From assembly GCF_000942395.1 (NCBI RefSeq), contig NZ_LN812102.1, positions 1,524,816 through 1,588,815 on the forward strand: 64,000 nt of DNA, in the 5' to 3' direction. Position numbers and translations under genes: made by a program. Source of the DNA: Risungbinella massiliensis (lineage in GTDB: Bacteria > Bacillota > Bacilli > Thermoactinomycetales > Thermoactinomycetaceae). The notes beneath the pieces are model-generated. The model made no database searches. It was not told the DNA's origin and worked only from the letters and a program-made list of their open reading frames with translations. Of the stretch, positions 53,602 through 61,729 are shown in pieces; the first letter of the stretch is position 1; every line of letters starts with the position of its first letter.

Positions 53602-54943
53602 ATGAAGAAGTTAGCTCTACATGAAATGGGGGAAGTCATACGAAAAGTCCGCAAAGAACGTGGACTCCGGCTAGAAGATTTATCTGATGATAACATTTCT
53701 CCAGCAACAGTTAGCAACATTGAACGTGGCGTTGCACATGTAAGTCCCGAAAAAATTACATACCTTTTGGAAAAACTAGATCTTTCGATGCACAAAATAC
53801 CAGACATGTTAAAAAAAAGAGCAAGATGAAATACAAAAAGTAAAATTCCAATTACTAGTATCGACTTCTCTTTATGAAAGTGGAAATGCAGAAGAATCCC
53901 TTGTCTTGCTAGAGAGTATGGCATTAGATGAATCTCATCCCTATATTGGTACTGCGTATTATATTAGAGGCCTTTGCTACCTAAAAAAGAATAAATGGAG
54001 ACAAGCGGAACGAAACCTACATCACGCCCTACGACATGCCCAACAGTCTAACCAACCAAATCCTGAACTAGAAGCCCAAATCTATTATCAATTAAGTAAG
54101 TGCCATCAAGCCCAATACTCATTAGTCGATGCAATAGATCGAGTGAATCAAGGTTTACGAGTTCTAGAAGATGCGAAAACAAAAGGAACCTGGAAAGAAC
54201 GTTTATTATGTCAAAAGGCAGAATATCACTACCTACTAAAAGAAACACTAGAGGGTTACCAATTTGTACTAGATCATTGGGAAACTCTCGCTCAATCCAC
54301 CGATTGTGAAATCCGTACTACTATTTCTTGGTTACGAGCAGAGTTCGTCTTTCAACTAGGGTATTTGGAACAATCGATCGAGATTGCAAGTCATGCAGTC
54401 GAACAAAGCCAGCATCTGAGTCTACCACTCATCCATAACCGACTCTGGACCCTTCTCGGAAAAGTTTATACACATACAGAGAACTGGGATCTAGCAGATC
54501 TATCTTTTCAGATGGCACTGCGACAAAACTTGCATCCGAGCACTGTCTCCTATGATCCAATCTATACTTTGATTGAATATAGCAAGCTCTACCAAAAGCA
54601 AGAAAAATGGCAACCTGCCTATACATACTTAGAAAAAGCTGTTTCCCTATCAAAAAAACATCTGGTGAAAGATCAATACCTTAGCACCTTATTGATGTTA
54701 GGGAATCTTTGTCATGAATGCGGTCAAAAACCAGATGAAGCAATTCGTCTATTGCAGCAAACACTAGAATTAGCTCAAAAATACGAAAAACTAGATCTCG
54801 AGTTAGAAGTTTGGTTTTCCTTAGCAAAATGCTATGAACACTGTAATGATGAAGCATTCCACCACTGTTTGCGGAAAGGATACGAACTAAGAAAACGGGT
54901 ATCCCAAGAAGAACAGAAAAGAAAATCCAGCGTGCCAAAATAA
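53602..54943 (+). pseudogene. XRE-HTH/TPR regulator interrupted by a one-base frameshift at an A8 run
   Basis: The first frame (53602-53829) encodes a 75-residue XRE helix-turn-helix (IRKVRKERGLRLEDLS, ISPATVSNIERGVAHVS). It ends at TGA, nine bases past the eight-A run at 53811-53818. One A fewer would join it to the second frame, giving DMLKKEQDEIQKVKFQ and an uninterrupted protein of about 446 residues. The second frame then carries at least seven TPR-like repeats (such as AYYIRGLCYLKKNKWRQAERNLHHAL) up to 54943. This is the layout of RRNPP-type or similar TPR-controlled regulators. A start at 53906 (TTG) is the only one in the second frame and lacks a ribosome site. The gene may be broken, phase-variable, read by slippage, or a sequencing error. 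Confidence 0.75.
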
Positions 54944-54992
54944 AAGAATGATTATGTTATACTGTGAAAAACGATGAGAAAGGTTGGTCTAG

Positions 54993-55703
54993 ATGAAACA
55001 GATGAATGCACAAGAAATCATTGAGTTTATCCAAAAGAGTCAGAAAAAAACTCCTGTACGAGTTTACATAAAAGGGGATCTTGAAAAGCTCACCTTTCCA
55101 GAAGAAGTAAAGACATTTATTCAAGGAAACGTGGGAACTCTGTTTGGAGATTGGAAAGAGATTCAACCTATACTAGAAGCCAATAAAGATAGCATCTTGG
55201 ATCTAGTTGTGGAACATGATCGGCAAAACTCTGCAATTCCGCTACTTGATCTAAAAGAAATCCCTGCTCGGATCGAGCCTGGCGCTCTCATTCGGGAGCA
55301 AGTAGAGATCGGCAAAAATGCGGTAGTAATGATGGGTGCTGTCATTAACATTGGGGCAGTAATTGGCGAAGGAACGATGGTTGATATGAACGCAGTAATT
55401 GGTGGCCGTGGAACCATCGGTAAAAACTGTCATATCGGTGCTGGCGCCGTCATCGCAGGCGTAATTGAACCACCTTCTGCTCAACCTGTTATCATTGAGG
55501 ATGATGTTATGATCGGTGCCAATGCAGTTATCTTAGAAGGCGTACGTGTCGGAAAAGGTTCCGTTGTCGCAGCTGGTGCAGTCGTGATCCAAGATGTGCC
55601 TCCTAACACAGTGGTCGCAGGTACCCCGGCGCGAGTAATCAAAGAAATCGACGAGCAAACACGCTCCAAAACAGAGATAAAAGAAGAACTACGTCAACTA
55701 TAA
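54993..55703 (+). CDS. dapH: 2,3,4,5-tetrahydropyridine-2,6-dicarboxylate N-acetyltransferase
   Basis: A 236-residue enzyme of lysine and diaminopimelate synthesis, acetylating tetrahydrodipicolinate. The N-terminal domain ([21 protein letters not shown]) is specific to the acetyl branch. The C-terminal part is a left-handed hexapeptide helix ([38 protein letters not shown] and onwards). AAAGG precedes the ATG. It opens a three-gene diaminopimelate operon that supplies lysine and the peptidoglycan crosslinker, and dipicolinate precursors for spores. Confidence 0.95.
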   Translation: MKQMNAQEIIEFIQKSQKKTPVRVYIKGDLEKLTFPEEVKTFIQGNVGTLFGDWKEIQPILEANKDSILDLVVEHDRQNSAIPLLDLKEIPARIEPGALIREQVEIGKNAVVMMGAVINIGAVIGEGTMVDMNAVIGGRGTIGKNCHIGAGAVIAGVIEPPSAQPVIIEDDVMIGANAVILEGVRVGKGSVVAAGAVVIQDVPPNTVVAGTPARVIKEIDEQTRSKTEIKEELRQL

Positions 55704-55743
55704 GGCGAAACTTCTTTTAACGAATCCCTTGTATTTTTGGATA

Positions 55744-55789
55744 GAAAGAACGAAACCGCTGACCAAAATAATTGGTTGGCGGTTCTTTC
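55744..55789 (+). other. Intercistronic hairpin between dapH and the aminotransferase gene
   Basis: A 13-pair stem (55754-55766 with 55772-55784, including two G-U pairs) extended by GAAAG/CTTTC (55744-55748 with 55785-55789) across a five-base bulge. The loop is AATAA. There is no T run, so it may protect or process the RNA rather than end it. Confidence 0.6.
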
Positions 55790-55820
55790 ACATCTACCCC
55801 CTAGGAGAGGAGACAATGGT

Positions 55821-57041
55821 ATGAACAACTGGCAAGAACTAGATCAACAATATGTAATGCATACCGTAAAGCGTTATCCTATCACAATCGAAAAGGCAAT
55901 TGGCAATTACTTATATGATACAGACGGAAAACAATACCTGGATTTGTTTACTGGACTTGCAGTAAATGTTCTCGGTCACTCTCATCCAAGAGTGATGAAA
56001 GCATTGGAGCAACAAGGAAACAAATTTTTGCATATCTCCAACCTCTTCTTAAACCAACCCTCCATTCAATTGGCACAAAAACTGGTTGAACACTCCGTTG
56101 GCACTGGCAAAGTATTTTTCTGTAACTCTGGTGCAGAAGCGACAGAAGCAGCCATCAAGTTAATCCATAAATGGCGAAAACGACAGAAAAATGGACGAAA
56201 TGGGCTAGTAGTGCTACGAAATGGTTTTCATGGACGGACATTAGGAGCACTACGGCTTACTCGTCAGCCTGGTGTATATCAAGATTTTCCAGAGCTATCT
56301 CTTCCGATCTATGAAGTGGATCGCAACTCCTTATCTCAACTACAAGAGGTTTGTCAAAAACATCGACCAGCTGCGGTTTTGGTGGAACCCATCTTAGGAG
56401 CTGGTGGTGTTGAAACACTATCAGAAGAATTTTTGTTAGGTATTCAAGAAATTTGCCAGTCTGAGGGAATGCTTCTGTGTATCGATGAGATTCAGACAGG
56501 TATTGGACGAACAGGAAAGATGTTTGCTTATCAACATTTTGCAATTGAACCAGATGTCATCTTGTTTGCCAAAGGAGTAGGCGGAGGATTACCCTTAGGA
56601 GGAATCATAGCCAAAGCAGACCATGCAGATCTATTCCAGCCAGGAGATCATGGAACCACCTTTGCTCCCTCTCCTTTAAGTGCAGCACTCGGAAATGCCG
56701 TTATAGATACACTATTAGATGGAGAATTGGAAAAAGGCCGTTTGCGTGCAGGAGAACTATGGGGGAAATTGGAGATGCTACGAGATAGTTATGTTGACCA
56801 TATCGACTATCTAGATGGACGAGGTATGATGATCGGGATTCGAACCCACCTCTCTGCTGAAGAAGTAAAAAACCTCCATCAAAAATTACTAAATCGTGGA
56901 ATTCTCGTTAATGTAACGGCAGGAACTGTAATTCGTCTGCTTCCTCCCCTTACCTTGACTACTTATGAAATAGATGAATTCTTACAGGCATTCCGCGATA
57001 GCTTAGATGAGCTAATTCAAGAAAAGAAGGAGCGCCAATGA
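55821..57041 (+). CDS. Class III aminotransferase, likely N-acetyl-diaminopimelate aminotransferase
   Basis: A 406-residue PLP enzyme of the ArgD/class III type. PLP contacts are in FFCNSGAEATEAAIK, CIDEIQTGIGRTG (Asp) and LFAKGVGGGLPLGG (Schiff-base Lys). By similarity alone it could be acetylornithine or succinyl-type aminotransferase. It sits between dapH and the deacetylase, with a four-base overlap to the latter, which points to the second step of the acetyl pathway (N-acetyl-L,L-2,6-diamino-6-ketopimelate transamination). B. subtilis uses the class I enzyme PatA there. The start is at ATG 55821 after AGGAGAGGAG. An in-frame TTG at 55737 lies in the hairpin region. Confidence 0.8.
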   Translation: MNNWQELDQQYVMHTVKRYPITIEKAIGNYLYDTDGKQYLDLFTGLAVNVLGHSHPRVMKALEQQGNKFLHISNLFLNQPSIQLAQKLVEHSVGTGKVFFCNSGAEATEAAIKLIHKWRKRQKNGRNGLVVLRNGFHGRTLGALRLTRQPGVYQDFPELSLPIYEVDRNSLSQLQEVCQKHRPAAVLVEPILGAGGVETLSEEFLLGIQEICQSEGMLLCIDEIQTGIGRTGKMFAYQHFAIEPDVILFAKGVGGGLPLGGIIAKADHADLFQPGDHGTTFAPSPLSAALGNAVIDTLLDGELEKGRLRAGELWGKLEMLRDSYVDHIDYLDGRGMMIGIRTHLSAEEVKNLHQKLLNRGILVNVTAGTVIRLLPPLTLTTYEIDEFLQAFRDSLDELIQEKKERQ

Positions 57042-58174
57042 GACAGAGCATCGACTGGATTCAGATTCGTAGGGATTTGCACCAGATTCCAGAGCCCGGA
57101 TTTAAGGAATACAAAACACAGGCCTATTTATTAGAATTTCTTGCCCAATATCCTACAAATCGCATGGAAGTTAATACTTGGCGAACAGGATTACTTGTAA
57201 AAGTAAAGGGAACTGATCCTGCCAAAACGATCGGATACCGTACCGATATGGATGGTTTACCGCTGACTGAGAGTACCTCTTATGATTTTGCTTCCAAGCA
57301 CCCTGGATTTATGCATGCTTGTGGTCATGATTTACATATGACCATTGCGCTTGGAATCCTAGATCATTTTGTTCACCATCCGATTCAAGATGATCTTGTG
57401 TTTCTCTTTCAACCAGCAGAAGAAGGACCTGGTGGAGCAGAACCAATGTTAGCAAGCAACGAATTTGCAATGGTTCGTCCTGACGAGATCTATGCACTTC
57501 ATATTGCTCCAGAGTATCCAGTTGGTACGATTGCGTTACGTTCAGGAGTGCTCTTTGCCAATACATGTGAAGTAAATATCGATTTAAAAGGTACTAGTGG
57601 TCATGCTGCTTATCCTCATCGGGCGAACGATATGGTTGTAGCCGCTGCCCATTTGGTAACACAGCTTCAAACCATCATCTCTCGAAATGTTGACCCAATT
57701 GAGTCTGCTGTCTTATCACTCGGTAAACTCCATGTTGGAACGGCAGAAAATATTATCGCCGACTCTGCTCGTCTAGAAGGTACTATTCGCTCTCTCTCTA
57801 TCGCATCAATGGATACGGTAAAAAGACGTATTCAAGATATCGTACATGGAGTAGCAACTGCTTTTGGAGCAGAAGGAACGGTAAGCTGGGGCTCTAGTTA
57901 TTGTCAAGTCTTTAACCATCATAAAGAAACAGAACAATTCCTTCAGTGGACAAAGGAAGCAAACCCAAGAATACAAGTGTTGGAATGCCCACCTGCTATG
58001 ACAGGAGAAGACTTTGGTTATTTTCTGAAAGAAATTCCGGGATTTTTATTTTGGCTAGGGGTGCAAACTCCCTATTCACTGCATCATCCAAGTATTGAAC
58101 CTAACGAAGAAGCCATCTCTGTAGCGATAAACTTGATGACGCAGTATTTAACTTTCCGAGGAACGCATTCATAA
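57038..58174 (+). CDS. N-acetyldiaminopimelate deacetylase (M20 family)
   Basis: A 378-residue metallo-amidohydrolase. Metal ligands appear in HACGHDLHM and PAEEGPGGAEPM. The catalytic and substrate residues are in RTDMDGLPLTE, and LHIAPEYPVGTIALRSG and SGHAAYPHRANDM form the lid-domain motifs. It resembles B. subtilis YkuR, the last acetyl-branch step that frees L,L-diaminopimelate. The ATG overlaps the aminotransferase stop (ATGA). A strong terminator follows. Confidence 0.9.
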   Translation: MRQSIDWIQIRRDLHQIPEPGFKEYKTQAYLLEFLAQYPTNRMEVNTWRTGLLVKVKGTDPAKTIGYRTDMDGLPLTESTSYDFASKHPGFMHACGHDLHMTIALGILDHFVHHPIQDDLVFLFQPAEEGPGGAEPMLASNEFAMVRPDEIYALHIAPEYPVGTIALRSGVLFANTCEVNIDLKGTSGHAAYPHRANDMVVAAAHLVTQLQTIISRNVDPIESAVLSLGKLHVGTAENIIADSARLEGTIRSLSIASMDTVKRRIQDIVHGVATAFGAEGTVSWGSSYCQVFNHHKETEQFLQWTKEANPRIQVLECPPAMTGEDFGYFLKEIPGFLFWLGVQTPYSLHHPSIEPNEEAISVAINLMTQYLTFRGTHS

Positions 58175-58222
58175 TGCAAAACTAACATTTAGTGGGGGAG
58201 TAATCCTTAAATCTACTCATAA

Positions 58223-58267
58223 AAGAAACACCTCCGAATCGTTAATATGATTCAGGAGGTGTTTCTT
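58223..58267 (+). terminator. Terminator of the diaminopimelate operon
   Basis: A perfect 13-base stem (58223-58235 with 58255-58267), with an inner AATC/GATT pair. Confidence 0.85.
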
Positions 58268-58318
58268 CTGAAATTATCGGCAGAGTAATTTGCTTTTGGT
58301 GGAAAGGGGATTAACTGA

Positions 58319-58352
58319 GAACTCCCAGACTACAATCTGTGGGTTCTTTTTC
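58319..58352 (+). terminator. Second stem-loop with T run
   Basis: GAACTCCCAGA pairs imperfectly with TGTGGGTTC (58319-58344), followed by TTTTTC. No rightward gene lies before it, so it may belong to a lost or transferred gene. Confidence 0.45.
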
Positions 58353-58474
58353 ATTTGCTCATAAATTTCAGCTCAAGACTATATAAAACAGCAGTCGAAT
58401 GGATGCCCCTGTATGTTGTGATACAATCTCCAATTCAAATAAAAGTCTTCAACCTGGGGCAGCAGCCATGAAAA

Positions 58475-58537
58475 ATAGGTGCTTTACTTCAATAAAAAAC
58501 CGTCTTTCGTCGGTTCTTATTGAAGTAAAGCACCCTA
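58475..58537. repeat. Long near-perfect hairpin (terminator-like palindrome) near adhB
   Basis: Left arm AGGTGCTTTACTTCAATAA and right arm TTATTGAAGTAAAGCACCCT, plus an inner ACCG/CGGT pair, give a stem of over 20 bases with one single-base bulge. It lies about 50 bases beyond the adhB stop codon. It could be a terminator for the leftward adhB operon or the end of a lost element. Confidence 0.6.
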
Positions 58538-58585
58538 TAGTTTAAGTACAATGTTTCACAAAATTCCCTTATAGATTTATTTAAT

Positions 58586-59722
58586 TTAAGGTTTTAGAAT
58601 GACTTTTATACAATTATCGGTCCTTGTGTCAAAAACTTCGTATCCATGCTTTGCCTGGTCCAATGGAAGTACATGTGTAATTACATCACCAATATCAACC
58701 TTTCCTTCAGATATAAGATTGTAAAGAAAAGGCATATACGGAATAACTGGGGCCTGACCCGTTTTAATGTCAACATTTCTTTGGAAAATGTCTCCTAACG
58801 GGAAACCATTATACCGTCCCCCATAAACACCGGTAATTTGGATGGTCCCAGCTTTGCGTACAGCCTGTGACGCAATGACAAGCCCGCCCATTGCACCGCC
58901 ATGAAGCTTCATTCCGGATGCAAGATATTCAAGAGGAGTCATCTTGCCGCTCATACCTGAACAATCAATAACGATATCTGCTCCGCCTTGTGTTATCTCT
59001 CTTAAATATTCGCCAACGTTTTCATGTTCCTCAAAATTTACAGTCTCCACTTTATTGGTTCGTTTCGCATGATCAAGCCGGTAATTGATGTAATCGACAA
59101 CAATAACTCGCTCAGCACCTTTATACCAGGCAAATTTTTGAGCAAGGAGACCTACTGGCCCACATCCTAAAACGATGACAGTATCACCAGCTTTGACACC
59201 AGAGTGATCTACACTCCAATACGCTGTTGAGGCTGCATCTGCAAGTAACACTAACTTTTCATCTTCTACTTCGCAGTTCTCCGGTATTTTGAATGGAGTA
59301 AAGTTTCCATATGGAACACGCATATATTCAGCTTGTCCGCCAGCAAATCCACCGGTAGTTTCTGAATATCCAAAGAAACCACCCATTTCACCATGAGGGT
59401 TTGAATTATCACATTGGCTGGTTAAGTCATGGTTACAGTACCAGCAATGCCCGCAGCTTACATTAAAGGGAATAATTACCCGATCCCCTTTTTTCAATTT
59501 TGTTACTTCCGGTCCTACTTCTTCGACTACACCCATCGGTTCATGGCCTATTACGTAATCAGTTGGCATATTGGGAATCATTTGATGAATCAAATGCAAA
59601 TCGGATCCGCATATAGCAGAAGTTGTTATTTTTACAATGATATCATCGCCATTTTTAATTTTTGGGTCTTTTACTTCTTTAACCTGGACATTTTTATTCC
59701 CTTGGTACGTGACAGCTTTCAT
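58586..59722 (-). CDS. adhB: Zinc-dependent alcohol dehydrogenase (AdhB-like, coat-cluster type)
   Basis: A 378-residue medium-chain dehydrogenase. Catalytic zinc ligands are C38 (ICGSDLH) and H60-E61 (GHEPMG). Structural zinc cysteines are C90, C93, C96 and C104 in SCGHCWYCNH. The NAD-binding loop is VLGCGPVGLLA. It resembles glutathione-independent formaldehyde-type and B. subtilis AdhB enzymes. In B. subtilis adhB stands among yraD, yraE, yraF and yraG, as its homologue does here. An AGGTTAG-type ribosome site lies upstream. The substrate is not known. Confidence 0.9.
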   Translation of the reverse strand: MKAVTYQGNKNVQVKEVKDPKIKNGDDIIVKITTSAICGSDLHLIHQMIPNMPTDYVIGHEPMGVVEEVGPEVTKLKKGDRVIIPFNVSCGHCWYCNHDLTSQCDNSNPHGEMGGFFGYSETTGGFAGGQAEYMRVPYGNFTPFKIPENCEVEDEKLVLLADAASTAYWSVDHSGVKAGDTVIVLGCGPVGLLAQKFAWYKGAERVIVVDYINYRLDHAKRTNKVETVNFEEHENVGEYLREITQGGADIVIDCSGMSGKMTPLEYLASGMKLHGGAMGGLVIASQAVRKAGTIQITGVYGGRYNGFPLGDIFQRNVDIKTGQAPVIPYMPFLYNLISEGKVDIGDVITHVLPLDQAKHGYEVFDTRTDNCIKVILKP

Positions 59723-59738
59723 TTTTTTCTAACCTCCC

Positions 59739-60101
59739 TTATTTATTAGGCGTTGCGAACATTCCAAGTCTATCCGTATCATTTGGGAATAAGTTCATCC
59801 CGGCAATCATTAAAGCATTTTCAGCAGATTTAAGATCCAATTCAACTTGCTTGCCAACATCTTTCGGATATAACCAGCCCTTGCTTATCATCAATTCAGA
59901 TATCTCGGTGTGTAAATCAATAGATAGTTCCATCTGCCTGTATAATGCCTCTCTTAACTCCAGGCTCGATGTTTCAGTTAACGCAATGGCATATGTATGA
60001 ATGCCCGTTTTAACTGAAAGAAGAAACTCCAATGCAATGCCCGAATCTGCCATTTCTGGCATATGTTCAGCCCCTTGGGGATCTAAATAATCCATTTCCA
60101 T
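59739..60101 (-). CDS. yraF: CotF-family spore coat protein (YraF-like)
   Basis: A 120-residue CotF-domain protein (helical bundle): ALEFLLSVKTGIHTYAIALTET, and ELSIDLHTEISELMISKGW, both standard for the family. Its size matches YraF (about 122 residues). ATG 60101 is preceded by GAGGTG. A longer in-frame start at 60161 overlaps the upstream gene. It should be part of the inner spore coat. Confidence 0.85.
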   Translation of the reverse strand: MEMDYLDPQGAEHMPEMADSGIALEFLLSVKTGIHTYAIALTETSSLELREALYRQMELSIDLHTEISELMISKGWLYPKDVGKQVELDLKSAENALMIAGMNLFPNDTDRLGMFATPNK

Positions 60102-60111
60102 TTTTTTCACC

Positions 60112-60327
60112 TCATTCAATATAATTGGTTCTTGCCCCTTTATAAAATTCTTTAAGTTCATTTATCGCTGCAATTGACTGTTGAACATTTTTTTCCATCA
60201 GTGCTTTTAAATCATTATCGAAACAAAGGCCCTGCATAAGCTTTGATTTCAATAAGCCTACAGTTTGCAGGTTTAATACCTCATGTGTTTCCATTGTTTC
60301 ATGATAAGCCAAGCTATTCTTCTTCAT
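60112..60327 (-). CDS. yraG: CotF-type small spore coat protein (YraG-like)
   Basis: A 71-residue protein with LAYHETMETHEVLNLQTVGLLKSK, the short coat-protein pattern of YraG/YraE. It lies ten bases upstream of the yraF-like gene, with AGGAGGTG before its ATG, so yraG-yraF-adhB form one leftward unit. It is divergent from the yraE-yraD-like pair at 60472. Confidence 0.82.
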   Translation of the reverse strand: MKKNSLAYHETMETHEVLNLQTVGLLKSKLMQGLCFDNDLKALMEKNVQQSIAAINELKEFYKGARTNYIE

Positions 60328-60471
60328 GACTTCACCTCCTCAAATTAAAATCTCTTTAATCTGTGAATATTATTCAATAAAACATTTCTAGTTTTGGAAT
60401 ATTTTTGGTGGAATGTGAATCTCCTGTTTGAAGCAAGATAAGAGAAGTTTTTAAAGATTGGAGAGATACTC

Positions 60472-60684
60472 TTGACAAAAAATTTAGGACTTCATGAAAC
60501 ACTGGAGACACTTGAGTTAATTGCATTTAAAACAGTATGTTTAACAAAAGCTGTAACTATGAGCAAATTGCTTCCTGATGGAGATCTTAAAACGATTCTT
60601 TCTGGTGATTTAGAATCAGGAAGTCAAGGTTTGAAGCAACTTCAGACCTTTATTACAAACCGGGAGGAGACTCACAATGACTAA
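60472..60684 (+). CDS. yraE: Small spore coat protein (YraE-like)
   Basis: A 70-residue protein paralogous to the YraG-like one: LGLHETLETLELIAFKTVCLTKAV. The start is TTG 60472, with GGAGAG six bases before it; no ATG fits. Its end overlaps the next gene by eight bases. The order and size agree with B. subtilis yraE (about 65 residues). Confidence 0.78.
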   Translation: MTKNLGLHETLETLELIAFKTVCLTKAVTMSKLLPDGDLKTILSGDLESGSQGLKQLQTFITNREETHND

Positions 60685-60979
60685 TCTCCTGCAAAATATG
60701 GCTGGAATGGGAGGATTAACTGAACGGGCAATCGCCTCGGATTTTCTGATTTCATCTAAATCTGCCGTCAGAAATCTCGCATTTGCTATTACGGAAACAG
60801 CTACACCTGAACTGAAATTAGCTCTTCGCGAGCAATTAAGAGATGCAGTGGATACACATGCCAAGATAACGGATTTTATGACTGCCAATGGATATTATCA
60901 CCCTAATCATTTAGGTGAGCAATTAAATGTGAGACTGCAGGATGCACATACCGCTTTAAATCTTAAAGATAATCAATAG
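60677..60979 (+). CDS. yraD: CotF-family spore coat protein (YraD-like)
   Basis: A 100-residue CotF-domain protein: ASDFLISSKSAVRNLAFAITET, then LREQLRDAVDTHAKITDFM and NGYYHP. Size matches YraD (99 residues). It is a paralogue of the YraF-like protein. GGAGGAG precedes the ATG. A terminator follows. Confidence 0.85.
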   Translation: MTNLLQNMAGMGGLTERAIASDFLISSKSAVRNLAFAITETATPELKLALREQLRDAVDTHAKITDFMTANGYYHPNHLGEQLNVRLQDAHTALNLKDNQ

Positions 60980-61004
60980 GGGCAGTATCGTATGTTTTAT
61001 GTAA

Positions 61005-61039
61005 TAAAAAATCAGCTGCTATTAAACAGCTGATTTTTT
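61005..61039 (+). terminator. Terminator of the yraE-yraD-like unit
   Basis: A perfect 13-base stem (61006-61018 with 61027-61039) and T6 run. Confidence 0.85.
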
Positions 61040-61225
61040 CCTTCAATATATTACACAGGTAGATCTTCAACCTGCCCGTCAGTTGAAGAAGAAAAGCCGC
61101 CTGTCACTGTTCCCCTTTCATTACCGTAATCATTGTATAAAATTCAAATGAACTTGTTGGTAGCTTATTTCTTGTTGCACTAACGGGGTAGGTACTATAA
61201 GGGTTCCAATGAAAAAGGATAGGGA

Positions 61226-61675
61226 ATGTTTCAATATGGGTTCAGGAGAATACAGACTGTTAAATTTAAAAGATATGTAGCACTTTTTAAGAAAAATACA
61301 GTTTTGAAATACTCTCCTGTCGAACTAAAAAAATTCAAGACAAAGCAAAATGAACTGATTCTTGGAAATCCAAGATTTCGAAAAAACGATAATGTTATAA
61401 TCTTTCAAAATTATAATGGGTATTATCTCACACCTTCTATTATCCGTGAAACGATACAGAGAACTATCATAAGGCTTTAGGGGTCGAATAAAGGGGCTTA
61501 CACTCTTTCAGACACACACGCTGTCTTGATGCTTGAATCAGGCGCATCCCTGCTTTATGTATCGAAAAGATTGGGGCATAAAAAAACCAAAACAACAAGT
61601 GAAACATATTCTCATATCACTACAAAAATCGAACAGGATGAACTTGCAAAATTCGCATCTTACACATCAAGATAA
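61226..61675 (+). pseudogene. Decayed tyrosine recombinase/integrase (C-terminal remnant)
   Basis: The 3' part (61511-61675) encodes THAVLMLESGASLLYVSKRLGHK and then TSETYSHI, the box II of tyrosine recombinases, with the HTH and LGH histidines and the nucleophile Tyr. The 5' part (61226-61480) contains YLTPSIIRETIQR and other integrase-like segments, but ends at a TAG. Between them GLHSFRHT appears in another frame, so there are a stop and at least two frameshifts. No N-terminal half is seen. It marks the right edge of the adhB/yra island and suggests that a mobile element once moved in here. Confidence 0.75.
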
Positions 61676-61699
61676 TAAAAACTTGCCAAAAATAAGAAA

Positions 61700-61725
61700 A
61701 ACCCTTGATATACAAGGGTTAATCG
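61700..61725 (-). terminator. Terminator of the suf operon
   Basis: On the minus strand AACCCTTG (61720-61713) pairs with CAAGGGTT (61707-61700), followed by TTTTCTTATTTTT. It lies ten bases after the sufB stop codon. Confidence 0.8.
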
Positions 61726-61729
61726 TTAG

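Larger units (their letters stand above)
58175..58585. other. 411-base spacer rich in hairpins between the dap operon and adhB
   Basis: No gene is seen. It contains three strong inverted repeats (58223-58267, 58319-58352 and 58475-58537). It marks the left edge of the adhB/yra island. A short GATACAAT sequence at about 58431 may be a remnant promoter box. Confidence 0.55.

Noticed and set aside
54944-54992. A pheromone-peptide gene after the XRE-TPR regulator, as in RRNPP systems
   Set aside because: Only 49 bases separate it from dapH, and no small secreted peptide ORF is present.
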